From contig JAEPML010000012.1 of NCBI GenBank assembly GCA_017643925.1, positions 62,001 through 126,000 on the forward strand: a stretch of DNA of 64,000 bases, read 5' to 3'. The position numbers were made by a program, and so were the translations under genes. How positions within the stretch are numbered: position 1 is the first letter of the stretch; every line of letters starts with the position of its first letter. Origin of the DNA: Roseibium sp. GTDB taxonomy: Bacteria > Pseudomonadota > Alphaproteobacteria > Rhizobiales > Stappiaceae. The notes under the pieces were generated by a model. The model saw only the letters and a program-made list of their open reading frames with translations, ran no database searches and was not told the origin of the DNA. Below, in pieces: positions 26,070 to 34,231 of the stretch.

Positions 26070-26278
26070 AGCAAGGAACGGTCCGGTGCTGACACACGGC
26101 AAGTGCCGGGCCGACCACACCAGTTCATCAGCAAGACGTTTGTTTCGACCGGTTCCGGTTTCGGGATACCGGCGAGAAGGCGATCAAAAATCATCCAACC
26201 TGGTTGACCCGATGCTTTCGACAAGGTCGGATGCCAACAGGACGTCGTCAGTTGCTCCTCGACAACCGGAAGGCCAAC

Positions 26279-26599
26279 ATGAAATTTGAAGATCTGCGCA
26301 AAGCAAACTCCGAGCGACAGAAGGAATGGCCCGGGGACGATCAGGCCGATGTCGCCTTCCGCACGATCGAAGTTGCCGGAGAATTTGGCGAAGTTGCCGA
26401 AGCGATCAAGAAGTTTCTGCGGGCCGAACGCGGCATCAAGGGCTCGACGGCCACCTTGGAAGACATCGCAGACGAAATGGCCGACAGCATCATTGCTCTC
26501 GACCTTCTGGCTGGTCAGCTCGGCGTGGATCTGGGTGCGGCCGTTGCCCGGAAATTCAACAAGACTTCCGAGAAATATGGGCTGACAACGCGCCTGTAG
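26279..26599 (+). CDS. MazG-like nucleotide pyrophosphohydrolase
   Basis: A 106-residue all-alpha NTP-PPase-like protein. The metal-binding pattern is visible: E-x2-E in GEFGEVAEAIKKF, then E-x2-D in LEDIADEMADSIIALDLLAG. This is the E-x2-E-x(12-28)-E-x2-D signature of MazG/dUTPase-like enzymes. It would hydrolyse nucleoside triphosphates to monophosphates in the cytoplasm, probably for pool cleaning. ATG 26279 follows GGAAGG; the longer frame upstream is not supported. A 209-bp gap before it shows nothing recognisable. Confidence 0.8.
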   Translation: MKFEDLRKANSERQKEWPGDDQADVAFRTIEVAGEFGEVAEAIKKFLRAERGIKGSTATLEDIADEMADSIIALDLLAGQLGVDLGAAVARKFNKTSEKYGLTTRL

Positions 26600-26638
26600 C
26601 CATCGAGTTTTGCGCGGCGCCGCAGCCCCTAATCCAAA

Positions 26639-27715
26639 CTAGTCGGACACCTTGATCCCGATCTTGCCAACGAAGGACTTGGCCAGAAACGCCTGCTGGG
26701 CCTCGCGAAGGTCTTGCAGGCGATAAGTTCCGGAAACAACCGGCCGGATCTCCTTGTTTTCGATGTATCGGACGAGATCGGTAAAAATGTTGTCCGGCTG
26801 GTGCGTACATCCCAGGAGCGTCAGATCCCTTAGATAGAGCGTTCTGAGATCGAGTTCGACGATCGGCCCGGCAATCGCACCCGCCGTGACATAACGGCCA
26901 CCATTCTTCAGCGCCTCGATCAGGTCGAGCCAGCGCGGTCCGCCCACCAGGTCAATGATGACATCGAAGCTCCGCGCCGGGTAAACGTCGCCCCTGCCCA
27001 GTGTTGCATCGGCACCAAGGTTGCTGAGGTCCGCTTCCTTGGAGGGGCTTGTCAGCGCGGTGACATGTGCGCCGCGTCGTTTGGCAAGTTGTATCGCGGC
27101 CGAACCGACACCGCCGGAAGCCCCGGTGATCAGGACTCTTTCGGCACCAAGACCGACCCTCTGGATCATGCCTTCCGCGGTCGAAAAGGCACAGGGGAAC
27201 GTGGCGAGCTCAAGATCGGAATAGTCGGACTGGATCTTGATCGCATCCATCGCTTCCACGACAGTGAACTCCGCAAAGGCGCCATTTGTCTCGGACCCAA
27301 GCGTCGCGATCGGCAGCTCGTCCTCACTGTCACGGGGTGCCTGCAGTGCACGAACGAGGACCCGTTCTCCCAATCTGGAGGGAGAAACGCCCTCCCCGAC
27401 CGCAGCTATTTCGCCGCAGCAATCCGCCCCCTGAATGCGCGGAAATGTCAACGGCACACCAGACCAGCTGCCATCCGCATCCGCAGACCCGCCGTAACCG
27501 TCGTCAGCGCCGGAAGCAGTGTCTCCTCGCACGCTTTTGGAATACCAGCCCGTGCGGGTGTTGATATCGGTGTTGTTGACCGAAGCTGCGTGAACCCGGA
27601 TCAGGACCTGTCCCGCTTCGGGCTGCGGCACTGTGAGGTCCTCCCGCCATTCCAGCTTTTCCAAACCACCGTGTCCGGTCAGAACCACGCCACGCATCTT
27701 TTCGGGAACACCCAT
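26639..27715 (-). CDS. Zinc-type alcohol dehydrogenase/quinone oxidoreductase (MDR family)
   Basis: A 358-residue medium-chain dehydrogenase. The N-terminal GroES-like domain contains VLIRVHAASVNNTDINTRTG and RIQGADCCGEIAAVGEGV. The Rossmann domain has ITGASGGVGSAAIQLAK (about residues 195-211) and SFDVIIDLVGGPRWLDLIEA. The zinc ligands of true alcohol dehydrogenases are not complete, so a quinone-reductase-like NADPH enzyme is more likely. ATG 27715 follows TTGAGGC; an extension to 27766 would run through the operators and is rejected. Divergent from a TetR gene, with two operators between. Confidence 0.84.
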   Translation of the reverse strand: MGVPEKMRGVVLTGHGGLEKLEWREDLTVPQPEAGQVLIRVHAASVNNTDINTRTGWYSKSVRGDTASGADDGYGGSADADGSWSGVPLTFPRIQGADCCGEIAAVGEGVSPSRLGERVLVRALQAPRDSEDELPIATLGSETNGAFAEFTVVEAMDAIKIQSDYSDLELATFPCAFSTAEGMIQRVGLGAERVLITGASGGVGSAAIQLAKRRGAHVTALTSPSKEADLSNLGADATLGRGDVYPARSFDVIIDLVGGPRWLDLIEALKNGGRYVTAGAIAGPIVELDLRTLYLRDLTLLGCTHQPDNIFTDLVRYIENKEIRPVVSGTYRLQDLREAQQAFLAKSFVGKIGIKVSD

Positions 27716-27724
27716 CTCAAGCCT

Positions 27725-27771
27725 CAAGTAGAATACTCTTTCTACTTGCCTTAGTAGAATGATCATTCTAC
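27725..27771. promoter_or_regulatory. Two TetR operators between MDR and TetR genes
   Basis: Site one (27725-27748) has arms CAAGTAGAA and TTCTACTTG around six bases. Site two (27754-27771) is the perfect 18-bp palindrome GTAGAATGATCATTCTAC. Both share the GTAGAA/TTCTAC half-site and fill the 66-bp divergent gap, so a TetR protein bound there would shut off both directions. Confidence 0.77.
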
Positions 27772-27781
27772 ACAGTCAAGC

Positions 27782-28306
27782 ATGAACGAAACGCAGGAAA
27801 AAATCTCGTCCGGGCTGGAACGCGCATTTGCCTCGAAGGGTTTCGCCGAACCAAGCGTTGAAGACCTGAAAGAAGCGGCCGGTGTCAGCCTGCGCACGCT
27901 TTACAAGTACACGCCGTCCCGAGATGACATGATCTACGCGGCGCTCGACCACCGCCAGAAACGCTATATCGAACGGATTTTCAAAGACTTGCCTGCGAAC
28001 GGCGAAGAGACCTTGTCCACTATCATCGATCGCGCGGCGGAATGGATGAGGACAGAAGCATCTCATGGCTGCCTGTTTCATGCAGCCGTCGCCGCGGCTC
28101 CCGATGACAAGCGGCTGCGCGCGCTTCTCCTGGACCACAAGGCCGAGGTGGCGCACAGGATCGCAGAGGTGACCGGCCTTCGCGGGCGCGAGGCGGACCT
28201 CACGCTGCTTCTGGAGGGTCTGACCCAGAGCTGGCCGCTGCATGGAAGCGTCGCCGTTGAAAGCGCCAAGCGTTTGGCAGGGTCGTTGTTCCAGAAAGCC
28301 GCCTGA
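27782..28306 (+). CDS. TetR/AcrR-family regulator
   Basis: A 174-residue regulator, a little short for the family. DNA-binding domain at residues 3-50 (SSGLERAFASKGFAEPSVED; LKEAAGVSLRTLYKYTPSRD with the conserved LYKY). A short helical effector domain follows. It starts 10 bp after the second GTAGAA operator, so autoregulation and repression of the divergent dehydrogenase gene are expected. Confidence 0.87.
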   Translation: MNETQEKISSGLERAFASKGFAEPSVEDLKEAAGVSLRTLYKYTPSRDDMIYAALDHRQKRYIERIFKDLPANGEETLSTIIDRAAEWMRTEASHGCLFHAAVAAAPDDKRLRALLLDHKAEVAHRIAEVTGLRGREADLTLLLEGLTQSWPLHGSVAVESAKRLAGSLFQKAA

Positions 28307-28346
28307 CGCCAGGCAGGGAATTTGTCCCCGACCCTGAAACAGACAA

Positions 28347-29009
28347 TCAGGTATCAAGCAATCTGACAATTGCCTCCATGAGCGCCAGAAACTCCTGTTC
28401 CTTGCCTGGAGTCATGACCTCCAGTCGGCTGCGTTCTTGGGCAAAAACGTCGGGAGCCAGCTCCCCTTCCGACAGGGCCAACAGGTCGTGATAAGAGGTG
28501 GTCAGGACAAGGTCCGGGTCTGCGCAGGTCCTGTAAAGCGACGAGACAATGCCGGTCTTCACGCTCAGGCAGATGGCCTCGCCGTCCACCATCAGGACGG
28601 CCTGAAAATCCATCTGGGGTGTTGCAACCCGTTTCGCGGCCGCTCCGAGAGTTGTCGCAACGGTGCGAAGATTTCCGGGCGCGACCGGTTCGACGTCGGG
28701 TTTGAACGCACCACCCAGGATCGCAAGATCGAAAATGACGTTTCCGGTTTTCTCACCCAGCGGTGTCAACTCATAGACAACCGTCCCGTGCCCACCTTCA
28801 CCTTTTGAGACAAGACCGTCATCAACCAGCTTGCCGAGCCGCTCGGTCAGCAGGTTGGCGGCTATGCCGGTCAGTCCCTTCTGAAGCTCGCCGAACCGGG
28901 CAGGTCCGGCATGCAGATCCCTGAGGATCAGGAGTGTCCAGCGATCCCCGATCCGGTCAAGGGCGCGTGCTATCGGGCACAACAATTTGTAGGAACGGGG
29001 CTTGGCCAT
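28347..29009 (-). CDS. HxlR-family regulator with C-terminal SCP2-like extension
   Basis: A 220-residue protein. The HxlR winged-helix domain covers residues 8-100 (CPIARALDRIGDRWTLLILR; GIAANLLTERLGKLVDDGLV; TVVYELTPLG). The remaining 100 residues (DFQAVLMVDGEAICLSVKTG; LVLTTSYHDLLALSEGEL) resemble the SCP2/sterol-carrier-like domain seen in longer HxlR proteins, probably a hydrophobic ligand sensor. ATG 29009 has GAGG five bases upstream. Divergent from the NmrA-like gene at 29091, with a 22-bp palindrome between. Confidence 0.84.
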   Translation of the reverse strand: MAKPRSYKLLCPIARALDRIGDRWTLLILRDLHAGPARFGELQKGLTGIAANLLTERLGKLVDDGLVSKGEGGHGTVVYELTPLGEKTGNVIFDLAILGGAFKPDVEPVAPGNLRTVATTLGAAAKRVATPQMDFQAVLMVDGEAICLSVKTGIVSSLYRTCADPDLVLTTSYHDLLALSEGELAPDVFAQERSRLEVMTPGKEQEFLALMEAIVRLLDT

Positions 29010-29037
29010 CAAAACCTCACAAAAATGTTACTTTAAA

Positions 29038-29059
29038 AAATAAAGTGATCACTTTATTT
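29038..29059. promoter_or_regulatory. 22-bp perfect palindrome, HxlR operator candidate
   Basis: Eleven-base arms AAATAAAGTGA and TCACTTTATTT form an uninterrupted perfect palindrome in the 81-bp gap between the HxlR gene and the NmrA-like gene. Partial copies of the half-site flank it: TTACTTTAAA on the left and ATCTAAGTGAAATT on the right. Confidence 0.77.
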
Positions 29060-29090
29060 ATCTAAGTGAAATTGAACCGGGAGGACTGCC

Positions 29091-30197
29091 TTGTCAACAT
29101 TGCCGAAAATTCTCGTCACAAGCGCGGCCGGAAAAACCGGACGCCACGTCTGCCTGCAATTGCTTGAAAAGGGTTACCCGGTCCGCGCCATCGTGCGCCG
29201 GTCGGACAGCCGCAGCGAAGAACTCGCGCGCGCCGGTGCGGAAATCCATGTCGGCAATCAATACGCCCTGTCCGAAATGCGCAAAGCCATGGACGGCGTT
29301 CAGCGTGCGTATCAATGTGCCCCCACAGCCCCGAACGGGTTGCATTTCAATGCCGTATTCACCGCCGCCGTCCATGAAGCGCGCCTGGAACACGTGGTCA
29401 CGCTCGGCCAGTGGCTGTCCTCCGTGGACCACCCGTCCCTGTTCACCCGGGAAGTATATGTCAGCGACATCCTCATACGCATGCCCGCGGGCCTGTCTGT
29501 CACGTCGGTCAATCCAGGCTGGTTTGCAGACAACTACCTTATGGTTCTGGACATGGCCGCCCATCTTGGCCTGTTTGCCATGCCGCTCGGTCGTGGTGAC
29601 CGGAAGAAGAATGCCCCACCCTCGAACGAGGACATTGCCAGCGTCGCTGTCGCAAGCCTGATCGACCCGGAGTTGCACAGCGGCAAGACCTATCGCCCAA
29701 CGGGACCGGAACTCCTGTCACCCGACGAGATCGCCGGCGCGATGGGGCGGGCGCTGGGCCGCAAGGTCAGCTATATGGACATCTCCGAGAAGATGATGAC
29801 CAAGGCCCTGCGAGCCCACCCACCGTCAAACTACTCCGAAGCAGCCGTCTCGCAGCTCGCCCTTTATGCCGAGGAATACCGGCGCGGCGCGTTTGCCGTA
29901 AACGCGCCGACCCGTGATGTCGAACTGGTCGGTGGACGTATCCCGGAGACCTTCGAGAGTATTGTCCGCCGCACTGTCGCCGCGCGGCCAGACCTCAAGA
30001 CCAACCTCTTCAAGCGCCTCGGCGGACTCGCCGCCTTCGCCAGGATCGTCCTGACACCCGCCCTGGATGTGAACAGGATCCAGGATATGCGGGACTATGT
30101 CCGCCTCTCGGCGCCCAGCTTCAGCCAGGACACACCGGAATGGCTTCAGACCCATTCCGGAAAACCGGCCGCTGTCGAGCATCGTCAGGCATCCTGA
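29091..30197 (+). CDS. NmrA-like NAD(P)-binding protein
   Basis: A 368-residue atypical SDR of the NmrA/NAD(P)H-binding type. N-terminal KILVTSAAGKTGRHVCLQLL carries the glycine-rich nucleotide loop, followed by VRAIVRRSDSRSEEL, typical for NADP(H) preference. There is no classical Y-x3-K, as in NmrA relatives. The TTG start at 29091 is supported by GGGAGGA six bases upstream. It is about 60 residues longer than minimal family members, with a polar tail. Regulated most probably by the divergent HxlR protein; a DUF1330 gene follows. Confidence 0.84.
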   Translation: MSTLPKILVTSAAGKTGRHVCLQLLEKGYPVRAIVRRSDSRSEELARAGAEIHVGNQYALSEMRKAMDGVQRAYQCAPTAPNGLHFNAVFTAAVHEARLEHVVTLGQWLSSVDHPSLFTREVYVSDILIRMPAGLSVTSVNPGWFADNYLMVLDMAAHLGLFAMPLGRGDRKKNAPPSNEDIASVAVASLIDPELHSGKTYRPTGPELLSPDEIAGAMGRALGRKVSYMDISEKMMTKALRAHPPSNYSEAAVSQLALYAEEYRRGAFAVNAPTRDVELVGGRIPETFESIVRRTVAARPDLKTNLFKRLGGLAAFARIVLTPALDVNRIQDMRDYVRLSAPSFSQDTPEWLQTHSGKPAAVEHRQAS

Positions 30198-30279
30198 CAC
30201 CTCAGCTTGAACGAAATGAACTTCCCGAACCGAAGCAACTGTTTCGGTGATCACCAGAGCTCTGTCCAAGGAGGCATCC

Positions 30280-30573
30280 ATGAGCGCACTTTTTATCTCC
30301 CGCGTCACGATCAAGGATCAGGCGAAATTCCAGGAATATCTTCGCCTGTCAAAGGAACTCGCGTCCAAGTACGGCGCAAAGCTTCTTGGAAGCGGAAACA
30401 CCCCCCGCGCCCTGTCCGGCAGTCACGCCCCCCATCAGCTCGCGGTCGTGGTGAGTTTTCCCAGCATGGATGAACTCGACCGCTGGCATGACTCCGAGGA
30501 CTATCAGGCACTCATACCGCTCAGGCAGGACGCTTCTGACCAGGAGATCACTGTCTATCAAATGGCAAATTGA
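30280..30573 (+). CDS. DUF1330-family protein
   Basis: A 97-residue protein of the DUF1330 dimeric alpha-beta barrel type. Conserved segments are ALFISRVTIKDQAKFQEYLR and VVVSFPSMDELDRWHDSEDY, which match the family's D-...-Y-... and the FPS...A..W..S.eYq...pLR pattern. ATG 30280 is preceded by AAGGAGG. Such proteins bind or process small reactive metabolites, but the function is not known. It follows the NmrA-like gene by 82 bp and ends in a strong hairpin. Confidence 0.83.
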   Translation: MSALFISRVTIKDQAKFQEYLRLSKELASKYGAKLLGSGNTPRALSGSHAPHQLAVVVSFPSMDELDRWHDSEDYQALIPLRQDASDQEITVYQMAN

Positions 30574-30584
30574 ACCATAGCCAT

Positions 30585-30610
30585 CGGAGCGCGCCTTCCA
30601 GCGCGCTCCG
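30585..30610 (+). terminator. Hairpin terminator after DUF1330 gene
   Basis: CGGAGCGCGC / GCGCGCTCCG form a perfect 10-bp stem around CTTCCA, 12 bp after the stop codon. No U-run follows, so it may act as a weak or Rho-assisted terminator. Confidence 0.6.
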
Positions 30611-30685
30611 CGAGGGGACGCGGCCACGGTGGAGCAATTTCACCAGGCTACTTTGAGCCGTTTAGGATCGGGCGGACCCAAACCC

Positions 30686-31852
30686 TCACGTATCAAGAAT
30701 GATGTGCGGAACGAACCTTGAAAGATCCTGCGTGATCTTTTCCCGGTCTTCCCGGATCAGAATGCCAGAGGCAATGCCGCCAACGATCCAGGAACCGATC
30801 ATCGCATAATCGTCTCCGAATTTCGGCGGTTCGACATAGGCCTGGAGAATGTGGCCCTCTTCCCCGTAACTGCCGGGCGTCGTCACGTCGCCGCCCTCCA
30901 GACCGCGTACCGTTATGTTCGCGCCCTCGCGGCTGAAAAGCGGTTTGCGCACAAAGGCCGAGGCCTCGAACTCGGCTGGGGCTTCCCCGTCAAAATAGGA
31001 CGGAAGTAGGTTGGGGTGCCCCGGAAACATCTCCCACAACAGGGGCAGGATCGCCTTGTTGGAGAGGATCGCTTTCCAGGGCGGTTCTATAAGATGAACC
31101 TTGGAACCTGGCAGAAACGGTCCATAATCTTCCCGGAACATGTCCTCGTAAGGATAGAGCTTGAACAGCGCATCGATGACGAAGGCGTTCTTGTCGGCAA
31201 AACGGCCTTCCGCGTCGACGCCAATATCTTCCACCGCGACGTAATGCGGGGTCAGGCCGGCCTGCTTGGCGCAATCCTCCAGGTAGCGAACCGTCGCCCG
31301 GTCCTCATCGTGGTCCTTGGAAGACGCAAAATGGATGTGATAGCCCGGCGCGAACATTGCGGCGAACCGTTCGATCAGTCGATCCTGCACGGAATTGAAC
31401 TGGTCTGAATTTTGCGGAATGACACCGGCGGCAATCTGCTCTTCAAGCCATATCCATTGAAAGAACCCGGTCTCGTAAAGCGCAGTCGGTGTGTCGGCGT
31501 TGAACTCCAGCAGTTTTGCCGGTCCGGTCCCGTCGTAGAAAAAGTCGAACCTGCCATAGAGGGAGGGTTCGGAGTTTTCCCAGGATTGCCGGATCCACTC
31601 GCGGTAGGTCTGCGGGATCGCCATTTTCTCAAGCAAGGCATCGTCACGCACGACACGGTCAACAAGGTCCAGGCACATGCCGTAGAGTTCCTGGGAGGGA
31701 TCTTCCAGGTCCCGCTCGATCTCCTCAAGCGTGAACTGATAGGCGCGGGTCTCATCCCAGTAAGGGGCACCATACATGGTATGGAACCCGAAACCGAGCT
31801 TTTCCGCCTGTTCTTTCCACCCCGGACGTTCAGGAACGCTGATCCGTTTCAT
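30686..31852 (-). CDS. Glutathionylspermidine-synthase-like ATP-grasp protein (YjfC/YgiC type)
   Basis: A 388-residue protein of the glutathionylspermidine synthase (GSP_synth) family. Markers include FGFHTMYGAPYWDETRAYQF near the N-terminus, YGRFDFFYDGTGPAKLLEFNADTPTALYE in the middle (ATP-grasp, residues about 98-126), and VRKPLFSREGANITVRGLEG near the C-terminus. It lacks the amidase half of E. coli Gss, like E. coli YjfC and YgiC, so it is probably a peptide- or polyamine-ligase of unknown substrate. It lies 17 bp downstream of the PspA-family gene and ends the leftward arm of the yjf-like cluster. Confidence 0.85.
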   Translation of the reverse strand: MKRISVPERPGWKEQAEKLGFGFHTMYGAPYWDETRAYQFTLEEIERDLEDPSQELYGMCLDLVDRVVRDDALLEKMAIPQTYREWIRQSWENSEPSLYGRFDFFYDGTGPAKLLEFNADTPTALYETGFFQWIWLEEQIAAGVIPQNSDQFNSVQDRLIERFAAMFAPGYHIHFASSKDHDEDRATVRYLEDCAKQAGLTPHYVAVEDIGVDAEGRFADKNAFVIDALFKLYPYEDMFREDYGPFLPGSKVHLIEPPWKAILSNKAILPLLWEMFPGHPNLLPSYFDGEAPAEFEASAFVRKPLFSREGANITVRGLEGGDVTTPGSYGEEGHILQAYVEPPKFGDDYAMIGSWIVGGIASGILIREDREKITQDLSRFVPHIILDT

Positions 31853-31869
31853 CTTGCAACGTCAGCGCG

Positions 31870-32541
31870 TCAGAGTTTTTCCAGAAGCGCTTGAACGTCA
31901 CTGCGCCCCGGATTCTCCAGGGCCTTGATCTTGGCCTCCAGGTCCGCACCGCTTTCCAGCCGCGCCTCTTCTTCCGCAGCTTCAAGTATGGCCTGTTGCT
32001 CGGCCTGGCGTTGTTCCAGTCGGGAGAGGCTGTCGACGGCACTGGCCAGCTTGCCATCGGAAGCGGTGGTGTTGGTCGAGGCGGCCTTCTGGGCCTTGAT
32101 CAGCGCTTCGTTCGCCTTGGCGCTTTCCATCTTGCGCTGCAGGGTCTCGATCTTGTTTTCGGACTGGCGGATTGTGCTGTCCATGCGCTCTTCGGTCGCC
32201 TTGTACTGGTCGAACAGGGCCTGGTCCGCCTCCGCCTTGTCGCGCAGCTTCAAGATGCTCTCGATAATCTCGACCGCAAGCGCTTCATCGCCCTGCCCCT
32301 TTGCAGTGCGTGCAGCTTCCGTGCGCCGCTCGATCTCGCCCATCAGCTCGCCAACGGAGCGTTCCTTCAGCCGGCGATTGGCCGCCATGCGGGCCTTCTC
32401 GTCCTTGGCTGCGGAAATCGCGTCCTTGGCTTCACGGACTTCCTGCTCGAGAATGGTCATCAGGTTGGCGTCCTGGACCGCTTCCGCGGCATTGTTCGCA
32501 TGCCCCTTGAACGCGGTGATCAACTTGCCCCAAACACTCAT
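31870..32541 (-). CDS. PspA/IM30-family membrane-remodelling protein (YjfJ type)
   Basis: A 223-residue protein that is almost wholly coiled coil (about residues 25-190), with the N-terminal amphipathic helix SVWGKLITAFKGHANNAAEA expected to insert into the inner membrane. PspA/IM30 proteins are ESCRT-III relatives that polymerise on damaged membrane. The paralog type here is that of E. coli YjfJ, judged by context: DUF2170 upstream and an ATP-grasp gene downstream. No PspB, PspC or PspF gene is nearby, so it is not a canonical phage-shock operon. Confidence 0.85.
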   Translation of the reverse strand: MSVWGKLITAFKGHANNAAEAVQDANLMTILEQEVREAKDAISAAKDEKARMAANRRLKERSVGELMGEIERRTEAARTAKGQGDEALAVEIIESILKLRDKAEADQALFDQYKATEERMDSTIRQSENKIETLQRKMESAKANEALIKAQKAASTNTTASDGKLASAVDSLSRLEQRQAEQQAILEAAEEEARLESGADLEAKIKALENPGRSDVQALLEKL

Positions 32542-32574
32542 GTCAAAATCCAGTTCAATTCGTCAGCAGAAAAA

Positions 32575-33015
32575 TCAGGCGGCACTTGATTGCGGGCCGA
32601 CATCGGCGGCCAGTTCAAGCGCGCTGTTCGCGATGGTGCGCAGCTCGGTTTCCACCGAGTTCAGGGTTGAGCGAACCGACATGGCGCCGAAAAGCTCATA
32701 ATACTCCCGTCCGTCGACATTATCGATCGACAGGGCGCACAGGGGCAGCAGCTTCTTGTGGTTGCGCAGCATCATGGCCTCGAATGCAGCCGCATCGTCC
32801 TGCAGATCGCGCGGCCACAATACGGTGGTTGTCAGGATCTGCGTTTCGCCGACCGTCATGAACAAGGTGATTTCACCCGCGGACCGCAGCTGAACTTCCA
32901 GCACATCGGGCTGCGCCGCGCTGATCGTGCAGCTGATTTCATCTCCGGCAAAGGAGTCCGACTGTTCAAGAGCCGACTTCAGTCCTTGCAAGGTCCAGGT
33001 TGGTTGTTCGCTCAT
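32575..33015 (-). CDS. DUF2170-family protein (YjfI type)
   Basis: A 146-residue protein matching DUF2170 (E. coli YjfI). Conserved stretches are EISCTISAAQPDVLEVQLRS, LFMTVGETQILTTTVLWP and LPLCALSIDNVDGREYYELF. It starts at ATG 33015, eight bases after GGAGG; an upstream ATG would overlap the promoter region. The family is uncharacterised and is almost always found next to a PspA-type gene, as here. First gene of the leftward arm, divergent from the ion channel gene across about 110 bp. Confidence 0.84.
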   Translation of the reverse strand: MSEQPTWTLQGLKSALEQSDSFAGDEISCTISAAQPDVLEVQLRSAGEITLFMTVGETQILTTTVLWPRDLQDDAAAFEAMMLRNHKKLLPLCALSIDNVDGREYYELFGAMSVRSTLNSVETELRTIANSALELAADVGPQSSAA

Positions 33016-33127
33016 CCATTGCCCTCCGGGTTTTCCGCTGGACACAACACAGCATCGAACAAGTAGAAGTGAAACATACCCGTTTCAAGACATTTTTCAG
33101 AGGGCGAGCCCGATTTGACAAGCGCGC

Positions 33128-34231
33128 TTGCGCTGGTCAGAGTACGTGCGATTCAAATTGGGGCAGGTGTTAAATTTGCCAATATTTCAGCTTATAATTT
33201 CGCGTCTTTACCAACACATCCTGGAACTGAAACTTTGGTTGCTGGGATCGCTTATTTGCGGCTACCTGTTCATCTCCTGGATCCTGTTTCTGCTGGCCGG
33301 CGAAACAGGCCTGACCAGCAATCCCATCACCTTTATCTATTTCGCGGCCACGACGGCCTCCACCGTGGGTTATGGTGACCTTTCGCCGGAAACCGAGGCA
33401 GGGCGCTTGGTTGCCGCCTTCTGGTTCTTCCCCGGCGCCCTTTTGATTTTCTCCGCAGTTCTCGGTCGACTGACGGGCATTCTTGTAGAAGGAGTGAGGC
33501 GTATGGCTGACGGCAACGGAAACTACGAACGTGTCCAGGGTGCCACCGTCATCGTTGGTTACCATCGGGACAAGACCCCGCTGATCGTCGAAAACCTGAT
33601 TGCCGGCAAGGATGGTGACGACAAGATCATTTTGCTGACGATTTCGAAGAACGTGGAACTTCCCGAAAGCGTCAGGCTCATCCGCGCCGACCGGCTGGAT
33701 GCACTTCAGTCGCTTCGCCGCGCCGCCGTTCCCGGTGCAGAAAAGGTACTCGTTTACGCCAACAGCGACGCCGAGACATTCAATGCATGCCTGGCCATTC
33801 GTGAGCTCAATGAAGATGTTCACATCGCCGCCTATTTCGAGGACAGAGACACGGCGCGGCGGGCCGGAAAGCTCGCCGGTATCGAACCGGTCGTATCGAA
33901 TTCCAGCGAAGCGCTTGTACGTGCCGCCCAGGATCCAGGCTCCGGCCAGATCCTGCGAGCCCTGTCGACTGCCGGGATCGGTGCGACAATCTATTCGGCA
34001 AAGGTTGAGGCCGGTGATGATGCCAGCACCACGGATCTCGATCAGTGCCTCAGGCAGTCCAACGGAACGTTGATTGCGGTCTCGCAGCCCGACGATGAAG
34101 AATTCCTGTTCCGTCCGTTCCCGAACACGGTAAAATCGGGTGGCGCGATCTACTACCTGGCCAGCAAGCGATTGACCACCGACGAGCTCACCAAGGGGCT
34201 GGAGGGAGACAATGTTCGGATCTCTGTTTAA
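33128..34231 (+). CDS. Potassium channel with RCK (TrkA-N-like) domain
   Basis: A 367-residue two-helix potassium channel. TM1 lies at about residues 36-56 (LKLWLLGSLICGYLFISWIL). The selectivity filter is intact, TVGYGD at 79-84, and TM2 is at about 92-114. The cytoplasmic part from residue 138 is an RCK/TrkA-N domain (ATVIVGYHRDKTPLIVENLI). Its nucleotide loop is degenerate (GYHRDK instead of GxGxxG), so the ligand may differ. Start is TTG 33128; no strong ribosome site is visible and a nearby alternative is possible. Its stop overlaps the DUF2491 start, tying a channel to the yjf-like genes; the E. coli locus has none. Confidence 0.84.
   Translation: MRWSEYVRFKLGQVLNLPIFQLIISRLYQHILELKLWLLGSLICGYLFISWILFLLAGETGLTSNPITFIYFAATTASTVGYGDLSPETEAGRLVAAFWFFPGALLIFSAVLGRLTGILVEGVRRMADGNGNYERVQGATVIVGYHRDKTPLIVENLIAGKDGDDKIILLTISKNVELPESVRLIRADRLDALQSLRRAAVPGAEKVLVYANSDAETFNACLAIRELNEDVHIAAYFEDRDTARRAGKLAGIEPVVSNSSEALVRAAQDPGSGQILRALSTAGIGATIYSAKVEAGDDASTTDLDQCLRQSNGTLIAVSQPDDEEFLFRPFPNTVKSGGAIYYLASKRLTTDELTKGLEGDNVRISV

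Noticed and set aside
30686..33015. Canonical phage-shock (pspABC) operon
   Set aside because: The PspA-family gene is accompanied by DUF2170 and an ATP-grasp gene, not by PspB, PspC or PspF.
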